Below, piece after piece: positions 17,054 through 27,622 of a stretch of 64,000 nt of DNA (its first letter is position 1; each line of letters starts with the position of its first letter). The notes under the pieces are model-generated. The model was not told the origin of the DNA. It was given only the letters and a program-made list of their open reading frames with translations, and made no database searches. Position numbers and translations under genes: made by a program. Source of the stretch: Naasia lichenicola (GTDB lineage Bacteria; Actinomycetota; Actinomycetes; Actinomycetales; Microbacteriaceae); NCBI RefSeq assembly GCF_004801885.1, contig NZ_SSSM01000002.1, positions 62,001 to 126,000 on the forward strand, in the 5' to 3' direction.

Positions 17054-18211
17054 TCAGGACCAGTTGAAGAGCTGGACGAGCAGCACCATCCGGTCGCCGC
17101 CGCCGTACTGCAGGTAGTAGATCGCCGCGCGGGCCGCAGTGGTGATGGCGAGCAGCAGGTGCAGGTATCCGAGGGCTGCCGCCGCCCCCGCCGCCGCACG
17201 GCCGAGCTTCGCCGATCCCTGCGGCCGCGTCGCGGTGAGGCCGACTCCGGCGAGCACGATAACGAGCACCGAGAGCACGACCCGGATGCCGAGCCCGACG
17301 AGTCCCACGTAGCCGATGACCGAGGAACCCAGGGCCAGGCCGGGGACGGTCAGCATCGAGGTCGCGAGCATGGTGCTGATGATCTCGCCGGCGATGACGC
17401 CGATGCTGAGCACGATGGCGAAGACCAGCCCGGTGACCGCCGCCCCGCTGCGACGCGGCGCAGGCGCGAAGTACTCGGCGTCGGAGTAGCCGTCGGACAG
17501 CCCCGGGTATGCGCTCTGCTGGCCGGTCTGCGGCTGCGAGTACTGACCTGTCGCGGGATAGCCGCCTGTCGCGGGATAGCCGCCCGTCGCGGGATACCCG
17601 CCCGTCACGGGCGGGTAGCCGCCGGTCTGCTGCTCGTAGGCGGCCGGCTGCTGCACTCCGGTCTGCTGCGGCGTGGGCTGGGAGATCGGCTGGCCGTAGA
17701 GATCGGTGGGCTGCCGGTAGTCCTGGCCGTAGTCCGTGCCGTAGTCCTGGGCGTAGTCCTGTCCTGCGGGCGGGAACTGACCGGTCTGATACGCCGGCTG
17801 ACCGTATGCGCGACCTTGGCCGTAGGCCTGCTCCGGCTGCCCGTAGGGCCGCTGGTCGGGCTGACCATACGGCTGCTGCTGACCGTAGGGCTGCTGAGCC
17901 TGAGGCCCCGTGCCCTGCCCCTGCTGACCCTGCTGGCCCTGCCCCTGCTGGCCCTGAGGTCCTGTGCCGGTCGGATCCTGCGCACCGCGCGAGTACGGCG
18001 CGCTGCCGGTGGGGCCGGTGCCCTGCGCTCCTCCGGTCTGCCCCCACCGGTCCTGCTCACGGTAGGCGCTGCCGAATTGCGGATCGCTGCTCGGATGCGG
18101 GTAGCCGTCGAACTCTCGCCGCGGAGTCGACCACGCGCGCTGCGGAGCCGAGTCATCCGACCTGGCCCGTTCCCTCTGCAGATAGTCGGAGGGCGTGGGC
18201 TCGTAGGTCAC
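17054..18211 (-). CDS. Gln/Gly/Tyr/Pro-rich tail joined to a four-helix membrane domain
   Basis: The 385-residue protein is unassigned. Residues about 60-245 are low-complexity and disordered, dominated by Gln, Gly, Tyr and Pro (QGQQGQ, QQPYGQ, and GYPATG in tandem). The last ~125 residues hold about four hydrophobic helices. Comparable actinobacterial proteins have a cytoplasmic disordered tail and a DUF4190-like membrane part, but the match here is only by composition. The 18-bp DNA repeats at 17550-17621 encode the GYPATG copies. The ATG at 18211 is the first in frame. The gene lies between pnp and glnN. Confidence 0.7.
   Translation of the reverse strand: MTYEPTPSDYLQRERARSDDSAPQRAWSTPRREFDGYPHPSSDPQFGSAYREQDRWGQTGGAQGTGPTGSAPYSRGAQDPTGTGPQGQQGQGQQGQQGQGTGPQAQQPYGQQQPYGQPDQRPYGQPEQAYGQGRAYGQPAYQTGQFPPAGQDYAQDYGTDYGQDYRQPTDLYGQPISQPTPQQTGVQQPAAYEQQTGGYPPVTGGYPATGGYPATGGYPATGQYSQPQTGQQSAYPGLSDGYSDAEYFAPAPRRSGAAVTGLVFAIVLSIGVIAGEIISTMLATSMLTVPGLALGSSVIGYVGLVGLGIRVVLSVLVIVLAGVGLTATRPQGSAKLGRAAAGAAAALGYLHLLLAITTAARAAIYYLQYGGGDRMVLLVQLFNWS
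17550..17621. repeat. 18-bp tandem repeat inside a coding region
   Basis: Three to four copies of GTCGCGGGATAGCCGCCT (17550, 17568, 17586, degenerate at 17604) encode consecutive GYPATG hexapeptides. Copy number could vary by slippage. Confidence 0.8.
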
Positions 18212-18309
18212 TCAGCCACCGTATGCCAATCCATGCACGCCGATCCAACCTGTTTCACGGAGTTAACGTGCGCCACGCCGACGGCGGCGGAAACGACCCC
18301 GTAGACGAC

Positions 18310-18362
18310 GAACTGCCCAGTTCTGCCGCCCGGATCGCGTCCGGAGCGGCAGAACTGGGCAG
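18310..18362. repeat. C-family palindrome, copy C1
   Basis: CTGCCCAGTTCTGCCGC (18313-18329) is an exact inverted complement of 18346-18362, and the loop contains a further CCGGA/TCCGG stem. Twenty bases (18310-18329) recur exactly at 62704-62723. It lies between the start of the Q-rich gene and the glnN stop, both on the minus strand, so it may terminate glnN. Confidence 0.85.
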
Positions 18363-18396
18363 GTCACGGCTGAAGGCTCAGCGCGCGCGGATCGGG

Positions 18397-20574
18397 CTAC
18401 AGGACGTAGAGCATCTCCTGGTAGGTCGGCAGCGGCCAGAGGTCGTCGGCCACGATCTCCTCGAGCGCGTCGGCGGCGGCGCGCACGGCGAGCATCGCGG
18501 GCAGCAGCTCGTCCTGCGCGTGCTTGGCCTCGGCCCACGCATCGTGCGGCAGCTCGGCGGCCAGCGCCGACTTGAGCGTCGCGAGCGCGGCCCTCAGCTC
18601 GGAGATCGGAGCACTGACCTCATCGAGCGCGGTGGTGTCCGCCTCGACCCCGACGGCCTTGAGGGCGCCGACGTTGACCGCGACCTCGGTCTGGTAGCGG
18701 ACCGCGGCGGGCAGGATGACCGTCGCGCCGATCTCGGCCGTCAGCCGCGCCTCGACGCCGACCGTCAGGATGTACTGCTCGAGACCGATCTCGTAGCGGC
18801 TGTGCATCTCGCGGTGGTTGAAGACCTTGTACTTCTGGAACAGCTCGAGCGCGGGCTCGGTGATCAGCTCGGGCAGGGCGTCGAGGGTGGTCTTGAGGTT
18901 CTTGAGGCCCCGCTTCTCCGCCTCGATCGGCCACTCGGCCGAGTAGCCGTTGCCGTTGAAGACGACCGCGCCGTGCTCCGTGATGATCTCGGTGAGCAGG
19001 GTCTGGACCGCCGCGTCGAAGTCGGTTCCCTCGGCGACCGCCGCCTCGAGCTTGTTCGCGATGTAGTCGAGCGAGTCGGCCATGATCGTGTTGATCGTGG
19101 TCATCGGCGCGGCGACGGTCTGCAGCGATCCCGGGGCGCGGAACTCGAACCGGTTGCCGGTGAAGGCGAACGGGCTCGTGCGGTTGCGGTCTCCGGGGTC
19201 GGTGGGCAGCACCGGCAGGGTGTCGACGCCGATGGTCATCTTGCCCTTGCCCTTGGACGAGGTCAGCGAGCCCTTGGCGATCTGGTCGAAGATGTCGGCG
19301 AGCTGGTCGCCGAGGAAGATCGAGATGATCGCCGGCGGCGCCTCGTTCGCGCCGAGGCGGTGATCGTTCGAGGCCGAGGCGACCGACGCGCGCAGCAGTC
19401 CGCCGTACAGGTGCACCGCGCGGATGGTGGCGGCGCAGAAGACGAGGAACTGGGCGTTGTCGTGCGGGTTGTCGCCGGGCACGAAGAGGCTGCCGAGCTC
19501 GTTGTTGCCGAGCGAGAAGTTGACGTGCTTGCCCGATCCGTTGACGCCCGAGAACGGCTTCTCGTGGAAGAGGATCTCCATGCCGTGCTTCTTGGCGATC
19601 GTCTTGAAGGTCGTCATCAGCAGCTGCTGGTGATCGGAGGCCACGTTGCCGCGCTCGAACATGGGCGCGATCTCGAACTGGCCGGGGGCGACCTCGTTGT
19701 GGCGGGTCTTCGCCGGGATGCCGAGCTTGAACAGCTCGCGCTCGGTGTCCATCATGAAGCCGAGCACGCGCTCGGGGATGGCGCCGAAGTAGTGGTCGTC
19801 GAACTCCTGGCCCTTGGGCGGCTTCGCGCCGAACAGGGTGCGTCCCGCGTTCAGCAGGTCGGGGCGGGCGAGGAAGAAGTGGCGGTCGACCAGGAAGTAC
19901 TCCTGCTCGGGGCCGCAGAACGAGACGACGTGGTTGAGGTTCGTGTGGCCGAACAGCTTGAGGATGCGCTCGGCCTGCTCGCCCATGGCCTGCTGCGAGC
20001 GCAGCAGCGGCGTCTTGTGGTCGAGGGCCTCACCCGTCATCGAGATGAAGACGGTGGGGATGCAGAGGGTGTTGCCGTTCGGGTTCTCGAGCACGTAGGC
20101 GGGGCTCGTGACGTCCCAGCCGGTGTAGCCGCGGGCCTCGAACGTGTTGCGCAGCCCGCCGTTCGGGAAGCTGGATGCGTCGGGCTCGCCCTGGACCAGC
20201 GTCTTGCCCGCGAACTCGGCGATCGCCGTGCCGTCCGACTCGGGCTCCAGGAAGCTGTCGTGCTTCTCGGCGGTCAGGCCGGTCAGCGGGTAGAAGACGT
20301 GCGCGTAGTGGGTGGCGCCCTTCTCCAGCGCCCAGTCCTTCATCGCGGAGGCCACGGCGTCGGCGACCAGTGGGTCGAGCTTGACCCCGTGCTCGATGGT
20401 GGCGATGACGGACTTGTAGACCGACTTCGGCAGACGCTGCTTCATGACGACCTTGTTGAAGACGTTCTCACCGAACACCTGGCCGGGCGCTTCCTCGCCG
20501 ACGAAGCTGACGGTGGGGGGCACGTAGGCCTCGACGTCCTTGAGTGCCTGGAGGCGAGCGGCATTTCCTGTCAT
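18397..20574 (-). CDS. glnN: Glutamine synthetase type III
   Basis: The enzyme makes glutamine from glutamate, ammonia and ATP. The 725-residue length and motifs such as [28 protein letters not shown] and [17 protein letters not shown] identify the GSIII class (about 720-730 aa), not the shorter GSI or GSII. The glutamate/ammonia and ATP-binding loops are intact. The ATG at 20574 ([17 protein letters not shown]) fits homologues. On the minus strand a TAGATT -10-like hexamer lies about 60 bp upstream. GSIII lacks the adenylylation loop of GSI, so control is probably transcriptional or by regulator binding. Confidence 0.95.
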   Translation of the reverse strand: MTGNAARLQALKDVEAYVPPTVSFVGEEAPGQVFGENVFNKVVMKQRLPKSVYKSVIATIEHGVKLDPLVADAVASAMKDWALEKGATHYAHVFYPLTGLTAEKHDSFLEPESDGTAIAEFAGKTLVQGEPDASSFPNGGLRNTFEARGYTGWDVTSPAYVLENPNGNTLCIPTVFISMTGEALDHKTPLLRSQQAMGEQAERILKLFGHTNLNHVVSFCGPEQEYFLVDRHFFLARPDLLNAGRTLFGAKPPKGQEFDDHYFGAIPERVLGFMMDTERELFKLGIPAKTRHNEVAPGQFEIAPMFERGNVASDHQQLLMTTFKTIAKKHGMEILFHEKPFSGVNGSGKHVNFSLGNNELGSLFVPGDNPHDNAQFLVFCAATIRAVHLYGGLLRASVASASNDHRLGANEAPPAIISIFLGDQLADIFDQIAKGSLTSSKGKGKMTIGVDTLPVLPTDPGDRNRTSPFAFTGNRFEFRAPGSLQTVAAPMTTINTIMADSLDYIANKLEAAVAEGTDFDAAVQTLLTEIITEHGAVVFNGNGYSAEWPIEAEKRGLKNLKTTLDALPELITEPALELFQKYKVFNHREMHSRYEIGLEQYILTVGVEARLTAEIGATVILPAAVRYQTEVAVNVGALKAVGVEADTTALDEVSAPISELRAALATLKSALAAELPHDAWAEAKHAQDELLPAMLAVRAAADALEEIVADDLWPLPTYQEMLYVL

Positions 20575-20894
20575 GTGGGTCTTCCCTTTTTCGACGCGAC
20601 GCTGCGGTCCGCGCGAGTCAGCGGAATCCGTTGGCGCAAATCTACGAACCGGGTGTGCCAGGCATGTTTCGGCCGTGTGTCGTCTTCTGACGCATTCGCC
20701 ATGGAGATGCCCTGCCGGCCCATGCCGACGAACGAAGGCCGACGATCGAGTGCCGATGATCGGCGCCGATCCGTCACTGCTCGCGTGCGGCCGATCGTCG
20801 ACGCGAAGGGGTCCGCGCAGGAGCTGGTCTTCCCGGCAGGCGGCGAGCGTATTATTCGCACGTCGACCGGAGGGGTCCTCCGGCTTCCCGATCG
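20575..20894. other. 320-bp divergent control region
   Basis: This interval separates glnN (minus) from the GAF regulator (plus). Toward glnN a TAGATT -10-like element lies near 20640. Toward the regulator there is TATTAT and a short hairpin, listed separately. No small gene is evident. Confidence 0.4.
20850..20883 (+). promoter_or_regulatory. Promoter -10 and leader hairpin of the GAF regulator
   Basis: TATTAT (20850-20855) is an unusually AT-rich -10-like element for this DNA, with no clear -35. CCGGAGG (20867-20873) pairs with CCTCCGG (20877-20883) over a 3-base loop, eleven bases before the start codon. The hairpin would sequester the only Shine-Dalgarno-like GGAGG, or it may be an operator. 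Confidence 0.45.
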
Positions 20895-22166
20895 ATGACG
20901 ATGGGTGGTGACGCAGTGCGCAATCCCTGGCTCGCCTCGCCCGGATCAGCCGTCCCCGTCGGACGGGCGCCGCGGGCTCTGGTCGCCGAGTCGTGGAAAC
21001 GGGCGCTGGTCCGGCTCGATCCCGAGCGGGTCGCTGCTCCCCTCGTCTACTCCGAGGAGGAGCTGCTCGAGCGCCGTCGACTGCACCCCCTCACCCCTGC
21101 CCTGCCGGTGATCCGCCAGCTGCTGGTGCGCGACGCGGATGAGGACAGCCAGGTCCTCGTGGCCGTCGGCGACGAGGCAGGCAGGCTGCTCTGGGTCGAG
21201 GGCGATCCCGTGCTGCGCCGACGGGCGGAGGGGATGCACTTCATGGCCGGTGCCGGCTGGTCGGAATCCGACGTCGGCACGTCCGCACCGGGAACCGCGC
21301 TCGCCCTCGATCACGGGATCCAGATCCACGGAGCGGAGCACTTCGCATTCGCCGTCCAGCCATGGAGCTGCACCGCGGTGCCCGTGCACGATCCCGAGAC
21401 GCGCGCGATCATCGGCGTCCTCGACATCACGGGCGGATCGGATGTCGTCGCTCCGCACACGCTGCCGATGATCGAGGCCGCTGTCGCCGCCGTGGAGCGG
21501 GAGCTGCTCGTGCATCGGCTGAGGGCGGCGGCGGAGCGCCCGCTCCGCCGCTCGCCGCGTCGGCGCATCGAGACCGCCCCGTCGCTGCGGGCCCTGGGTC
21601 GCGATGCGGCGACGGTCACCGCCAACGGCCGCACGACGGCGCTCAGCGCGCGGCACAGCGAGATCATGACGCTGCTGGCCTGGAATCCGTCGGGGATCGG
21701 CGCCGAGCGACTGGCCGAGCTCGTCTACGACCGGGACGACGCCACGGTCACCCTCCGCGCCGAGATGGTGCGGCTGCGCAGGGCCCTGCACGACGCGGCG
21801 CCGGCTCTCGAGCCGCTGGCCCGGCCGTACCGGCTGCCGTCGGGTGTCGAGCTCGACGTCGCCAACGTGGTCGGCCTGCTGGATCGGGGCGCGCATCGCG
21901 CTGCCGTCACCGCCTGGTCGGGCGGGCCGCTCCCTGGCTCGTCGGCGCCCGGCATCGTCCAGCTGCGGGATGAGGTGGCCAGCCGCATCCGTGAGGCGCT
22001 GCTCGACTGCGCCGCTCCCGATGTGCTCCTGGCCTGGGCGAACACCCCCGACGGCGCGGACGACGAGCGGATCTGGCGCGCCGCCCTGCACGGCCTGCCC
22101 CGCCACTCCCCCAAGCGCGCTGGCGTCGTGGCCCACCTCGAGCTCCTCGAGCAGCACTCCTCCTGA
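20895..22166 (+). CDS. GAF-domain transcriptional regulator of the aldehyde dehydrogenase module
   Basis: The 423-residue protein has a GAF sensor (about residues 75-205; [19 protein letters not shown] is characteristic of AcoR-type sensors, and [12 protein letters not shown] is conserved). The C-terminal segment (about 235-300) resembles a winged helix: [20 protein letters not shown]. It lacks the AAA+ sigma-54 domain of AcoR. Proteins of this form typically precede an aldehyde dehydrogenase and DUF779, as here, and probably activate them in response to an aldehyde or alcohol. The ATG at 20895 or at 20901 may be used. Confidence 0.8.
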   Translation: MTMGGDAVRNPWLASPGSAVPVGRAPRALVAESWKRALVRLDPERVAAPLVYSEEELLERRRLHPLTPALPVIRQLLVRDADEDSQVLVAVGDEAGRLLWVEGDPVLRRRAEGMHFMAGAGWSESDVGTSAPGTALALDHGIQIHGAEHFAFAVQPWSCTAVPVHDPETRAIIGVLDITGGSDVVAPHTLPMIEAAVAAVERELLVHRLRAAAERPLRRSPRRRIETAPSLRALGRDAATVTANGRTTALSARHSEIMTLLAWNPSGIGAERLAELVYDRDDATVTLRAEMVRLRRALHDAAPALEPLARPYRLPSGVELDVANVVGLLDRGAHRAAVTAWSGGPLPGSSAPGIVQLRDEVASRIREALLDCAAPDVLLAWANTPDGADDERIWRAALHGLPRHSPKRAGVVAHLELLEQHSS

Positions 22167-22335
22167 ATGTGTACGTTCCGGCCCGATACCTACGTAATTC
22201 CGTAGGTATCCGCGGGGATCGTAGGTACTCCTCGATATCCACCGCCGTCCGGACCGCTTCTCTCCGCTCCCAGGAGCACCTACGAAAGCGGCGAATGTGC
22301 ACGAAATTACGTGCACATTCGGCCGGAACGTAGGA
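22165..22335. repeat. A-family palindromes, copies A2a and A2b
   Basis: A2a: GATACCTACG (22185-22194) pairs exactly with CGTAGGTATC (22201-22210), preceded by TACGTTCCGGCCC. A2b: CGAATGTGCACG (22292-22303) pairs exactly with 22310-22321 over the loop AAATTA, flanked by CCTACG (22279-22284) and GGCCGGAACGTAGG (22321-22334). The two hairpins fill most of the 269-bp gap between the GAF regulator and its aldehyde dehydrogenase. They start at the regulator's stop codon. Confidence 0.85.
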
Positions 22336-22435
22336 ATGGCGGAGCGCAATCTGTTGCAACTCGTGCGCGCGTAGCGTCGGGCTCGAACGACGCGCGAACC
22401 CGTGCGCCCGACGACGACGTCGATGGAGGACATCC

Positions 22436-24019
<1,584 letters not shown>

Positions 24020-24159
24020 TCCCGCATCATCCATGCACGGCCGGGGCGAGCGCAGCGCGCGTTCGTCCCGGCCGTCCGGCCCGTCTGATGGACACGGTGA
24101 CCTGTGTTCCCGTCGGGAGGCCCACAATGACCGCGGTCGAAGAGGACAGAGGAGATGCA

Positions 24160-24570
24160 ATGACGAGCAGGAGAGTGGATGTCACCCCGGCCGCTGCCGG
24201 GATGCTCCAGGAGCTGGCGGCGACCAACGGGCCGCTGATGTTCCATCAGTCGGGGGGCTGCTGCGACGGCTCCTCCCCCATGTGCTACCCGGTGGGCATG
24301 TTCCGCACCGGCCAGTCGGATGTCCTCCTCGGCGCGCTCGAGGTCGAGGGGATCGCCCCGGTCGAGGTGTTCATGTCGAAGTCGCAGTTCGAGTACTGGA
24401 AGTACACCCACCTGACGATCGACCTCGTGAACGGGCGCGGATCGGGCTTCTCCCTCGAGGCGCCCGAGGGCAAGCGGTTCATGATCCGCTCGCGGATGCT
24501 GACCGACGAGGAGCTGGACTTCTTCGGCCTGATCCCTGCCGTCCCGGACACGGCAGCCGCCCTGACCTGA
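24160..24570 (+). CDS. DUF779 family protein
   Basis: The 136-residue protein contains the family's Cys-rich motif HQSGGCCDGSSPMCY (about residues 28-42) and a C-terminal SRMLTDEELDFF. DUF779 genes nearly always follow aldehyde dehydrogenases; the three cysteines suggest metal binding or thiol chemistry, unproven. The ATG at 24160 is chosen because AGAGGAG lies five bases upstream. In-frame ATGs at 24088 and 24127 would add unsupported residues. Confidence 0.85.
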   Translation: MTSRRVDVTPAAAGMLQELAATNGPLMFHQSGGCCDGSSPMCYPVGMFRTGQSDVLLGALEVEGIAPVEVFMSKSQFEYWKYTHLTIDLVNGRGSGFSLEAPEGKRFMIRSRMLTDEELDFFGLIPAVPDTAAALT

Positions 24571-24587
24571 CGACTCGGCAACAACCT

Positions 24588-24644
24588 CGAATTGCCACTA
24601 ATGGCTCCCAAACTGCGCATTTGGGAGCCATTTGTGGCAATTCG
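24588..24644. repeat. D-family palindrome, copy D1
   Basis: Left arm 24588-24612 (CGAATTGCCACTAATGGCTC onward) pairs with 24620-24644 at 24 of 25 positions over a 7-base loop. It separates the convergent DUF779 and ABC ATPase genes and is a likely bidirectional terminator. The outer CGAATTGCC/GGCAATTCG recurs in D2. Confidence 0.85.
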
Positions 24645-24653
24645 GGGACGTTG

Positions 24654-25757
24654 CTATGCCGGCCTTACGGCGACCGCGGTGCCGCGGAGGCGGATGCCGA
24701 CCGCGGTGCCGCGGAGGCGGATGCCGACCGCGTCGCCGACGGCGGTCTTGAGCTCCGCCTCGTGCTGGATGAGCAGCTCGGTGCCGTCCTCGAGGATCAC
24801 GCGGGTACGACGGTGCGAGCCGAGGAAGCTCGTGCCGGTCACGATCGCGGCCGAACCCGTGCCGGGCGCGCCGATCAGCACATCCTCCGGGCGCACGCTG
24901 GCGAGGACGGGTCCGGTCGGCACCGAGGGGTCGAGCAGCGCCAGCGTCGTGCCGAGCAGCTCCACCTGACCGCCGAGCACTGTCCCCGGAACCTGGTTGG
25001 ACAGGCCGATGAAGTCCGCCACGAACGCCGTCGCCGGCTGGCCGTAGAGCTCCTCGGGCGTGCCGATCTGCTCGATGTTCCCCGCCCGCATCACGGCGAC
25101 CCGGTCGGCCACCGCGAGGGCCTCCTCCTGGTCGTGCGTGACGAAGAGGGTCGTGATGCCGAGCTCGGTCTGGATGCTCCGGATCTGGTCGCGCAGCTGC
25201 ACGCGCACCTTCGCGTCGAGGGCCGAGAGCGGCTCGTCGAGCAGCAGCACGCGCGGACGCGTGACCAGCGCCCGGGCGAGCGCCACCCGCTGCTGCTGGC
25301 CACCGGAGAGCTGATGCGCATAGCGCGCCCCTCGCTCGCCGAGGCCGACCATGTCGAGCGCCTCGGCGGCCCGCGAGCGCCGCTCGGCCGCTGGCACCCT
25401 GCGCATCCGCAGGCCGAACTCCACGTTCTCCTGCGCGGTGAGGTGCGGGAACAGCGAGTACGACTGGAAGACCATGCCCACGTCGCGCAGATTGGTCGGG
25501 GTGCGAGAGACGTCCTCGCCGTCGAACCGGATCTGTCCGCCGTCGATGCCCTCGAGGCCGGCGATGGCGCGGAGCGCAGTCGTCTTGCCGCAGCCGGACG
25601 GGCCGAGCAGTGCGACGAACTCGCCGGACTGCACGTCGAGGCTCACGCCATCGAGCGCCCGGTGACCCGGGTACTCCTTGACGACGGTGTCGAGCTCGAC
25701 GGACACAGCTCGGATCTGGGTGTCGGCGCTGGACGACGGGGCGGTGGCGAGGCTCAT
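24654..25757 (-). CDS. ABC importer ATPase (CUT1/ferric/polyamine type)
   Basis: The 367-residue ATPase energises the importer encoded just upstream. Walker A is GPSGCGKTT (about residues 53-61), the Q-loop lies in MVFQSYSLFPH, the signature is LSGGQQQR, Walker B is RVLLLDEPLSALD, and the H-loop is VTHDQEEA. A C-terminal TOBE-like regulatory domain follows. Its last residues contain a duplicated nonapeptide, GIRLRGTAV twice, from a 27-bp DNA duplication. The start overlaps the permease stop by 4 bp (ATGA). Confidence 0.94.
   Translation of the reverse strand: MSLATAPSSSADTQIRAVSVELDTVVKEYPGHRALDGVSLDVQSGEFVALLGPSGCGKTTALRAIAGLEGIDGGQIRFDGEDVSRTPTNLRDVGMVFQSYSLFPHLTAQENVEFGLRMRRVPAAERRSRAAEALDMVGLGERGARYAHQLSGGQQQRVALARALVTRPRVLLLDEPLSALDAKVRVQLRDQIRSIQTELGITTLFVTHDQEEALAVADRVAVMRAGNIEQIGTPEELYGQPATAFVADFIGLSNQVPGTVLGGQVELLGTTLALLDPSVPTGPVLASVRPEDVLIGAPGTGSAAIVTGTSFLGSHRRTRVILEDGTELLIQHEAELKTAVGDAVGIRLRGTAVGIRLRGTAVAVRPA
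24672..24725. repeat. 27-bp direct tandem duplication in the ABC ATPase gene
   Basis: Bases 24672-24698 and 24699-24725 are identical (unit begins GACCGCGGTGCCGCGGAGGC). The frame is kept, adding nine residues near the C-terminus. Confidence 0.95.
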
Positions 25758-26662
25758 GAGCTGGCTCCTGGAACGAGTGGCGCGGACGGTGTGGGAGTGG
25801 TGGCTGCGGCGACCGCCGAGCGCGGCCGGCGGGCGGCTCGGGGCGGCTTGGGAGTGCGGCCCGATCCGGCCGTGCCCGAGCCGACCCTGCCGAGCACGAA
25901 CAGCAGGATGCCGACGAAGATCAGCGCGAGCAGCGCGAAGATCACCGCGGTGAAGGGGTCGTTCTTGCTGATCAGCACGAGAGCCGTCTGCAGATTCACC
26001 CGGTTGAGCAGCGACGCGATCGTGTACTCGCCGAGCACGACGGCGAGCGCGATGATGGCGGCCGCCAGCACCCCGCGGCGCAGGCTGGGCAGCAGCACCC
26101 GGAGGAACACCGTGATCCAGCCGGCGCCGAGGGAGCGGGCCGCCTCGCTCAGGGTCTTCGCGTCGAACGCGTCGAGATTGGACTGGATCGCCCGATAGGC
26201 GAACGGCAGCACGGTGATGCCGTAGGCGAAGGACAGCGGCCAGACGCCGCTGCCGAAGATGCGGGCGACCACCGAGTAGACGGGCGCCAGGCCGACGACC
26301 AGCACGATCGCGGGCACGCTGATCGGCAGCAGGCAGAGGAACTCGACCGCACGGCGCAGGAACGGGAAGCGCAGCTGCACGAGGATCAGCGTCGGCACCA
26401 GGATCGCCAGCGTCAGCAGCACGGTGATCACCGCGAGCAGCGCGGAGTTCGCGAGCCCCGTCCAGATGGGTCGGTACGACGCATCGAGCTGACCGGAGAA
26501 CACTGCGATCCAGCGGTCGAGCGTGTAGCCGCCCGCGAGACCTCCGCGGAGGGTGAACTCCACCATGGACAGGATCGGCACCGCGAAGACGAGTCCGACG
26601 AGAACGAGGATGACGGTGCGCGCTGCCGCCTTCGGTGCGTGCGCGGGCGGGACGTGGCTCAT
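25754..26662 (-). CDS. ABC importer inner-membrane permease 2
   Basis: The 302-residue protein has about six transmembrane helices. The ATPase-coupling EAA motif appears as LSEAARSLGAGWITVFLRVL (about residues 184-203). The C-terminus is a Pro/Ala/Arg-rich tail of about 40 residues. The ATG at 26662 overlaps the upstream permease stop (ATGA), and its own stop overlaps the ATPase start likewise, so translation is tightly coupled. Confidence 0.92.
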   Translation of the reverse strand: MSHVPPAHAPKAAARTVILVLVGLVFAVPILSMVEFTLRGGLAGGYTLDRWIAVFSGQLDASYRPIWTGLANSALLAVITVLLTLAILVPTLILVQLRFPFLRRAVEFLCLLPISVPAIVLVVGLAPVYSVVARIFGSGVWPLSFAYGITVLPFAYRAIQSNLDAFDAKTLSEAARSLGAGWITVFLRVLLPSLRRGVLAAAIIALAVVLGEYTIASLLNRVNLQTALVLISKNDPFTAVIFALLALIFVGILLFVLGRVGSGTAGSGRTPKPPRAARRPRSAVAAATTPTPSAPLVPGASS

Positions 26663-27618
26663 CGCTGCCACCTCGCGGCCCGACGCTGCAGCAGTGCGTA
26701 CAGGGTCATCACGACGGCCATCACGACGATCATTCCGAGGGCCAGCGCGCCGGCCAGGTTCTCGCGGCCGAGCACCGTCTCGCTGGTGAGCGCCGCGCGG
26801 ATCTGCAGGGGCACGATCCCCGCCCCCTGGCTGGTGAGCGCCGCCGCCGTCGCGTATGACGAGAAGGAGTTGGCGAACAGCAGCAGGAAGCTGCCGAGCA
26901 GCGATGGCGCGAGCACGGGGAGGGCGATCCGCGTCCAGTACACGCGGGCCGTGCCGCCGAGGGTGGCATTGGCCTCCGCCCACTGCGGCTTGAGCCCTTC
27001 GAGAGCGGGCAGGAACGTGATCACCATGAGGGGCACCTGGAAGTAGATGTAGGGCAGGATCAGGCCGGGAACCTCGTAGAGCCAGACCCCGTCGGCGAAG
27101 ATGTCGATGCCGAAGGTCGTCTCGAGCCAGACCTTGAAGAAGCCCTGGATGCCGATCGTCGCGACGAACGCGAAGGCGAGCATGACCCCGCCGAACTGGG
27201 CGAGCACGCCGCTGATGGCATCGACCGTCGAGCGCAGGGGGCCCTCGGGGTTCGCGCCGAGCAGCGCGTAGCAGACCAGTCCGCCCACGATCACTCCGAC
27301 GAGCGCCGTGACGGCCGAGATGCCGAAGGATGCGCCGAAGCCGCTGAGCACGAACGGGTCGCCCAGGGCCTCGACGTTCGTGAGCGTGAACGAGCCGTCG
27401 CCGTCGAGGAAGCCGGTGCCGAGGGCGAGCAGGGTGGGCACCGCCAGGAAGAGCAGCACCCAGACGGCGAACGGAAGCAGTCCGATGCCCGCGGGTGTGA
27501 GGAGTGCGGGTCGGGAGAGGCGCAGACGCCGAGGCCGCCGGCCCTGCGGCGGGGAGATCGTCCCCGAGGCAGGACCAGCGGCGGTGGCGACCGGCGCGGA
27601 GGATGCCACGCTGGTCAT
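26659..27618 (-). CDS. ABC importer inner-membrane permease 1
   Basis: The 319-residue protein starts with an Ala/Pro-rich cytosolic stretch of about 40 residues and then has about six membrane helices. The coupling loop is WAEANATLGGTARVYWTRIAL. It follows the solute-binding protein gene by 4 bp and overlaps permease 2, forming the order binding protein, permease, permease, ATPase. Confidence 0.92.
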   Translation of the reverse strand: MTSVASSAPVATAAGPASGTISPPQGRRPRRLRLSRPALLTPAGIGLLPFAVWVLLFLAVPTLLALGTGFLDGDGSFTLTNVEALGDPFVLSGFGASFGISAVTALVGVIVGGLVCYALLGANPEGPLRSTVDAISGVLAQFGGVMLAFAFVATIGIQGFFKVWLETTFGIDIFADGVWLYEVPGLILPYIYFQVPLMVITFLPALEGLKPQWAEANATLGGTARVYWTRIALPVLAPSLLGSFLLLFANSFSSYATAAALTSQGAGIVPLQIRAALTSETVLGRENLAGALALGMIVVMAVVMTLYALLQRRAARWQR

Positions 27619-27622
27619 CTGA

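Noticed and set aside
20620-20660. Sigma-54 promoter for glnN (TGGCAC seen on the minus strand)
   Set aside because: The TTGC element is not at the required five-base spacing, and actinobacteria lack sigma-54.
17509-20898. Plus-strand open frame of 1129 codons
   Set aside because: It runs antisense across the Q-rich gene and glnN, has Arg/Asp/Gly-biased composition without domains, and its third-codon GC pattern is that of the opposite strand.
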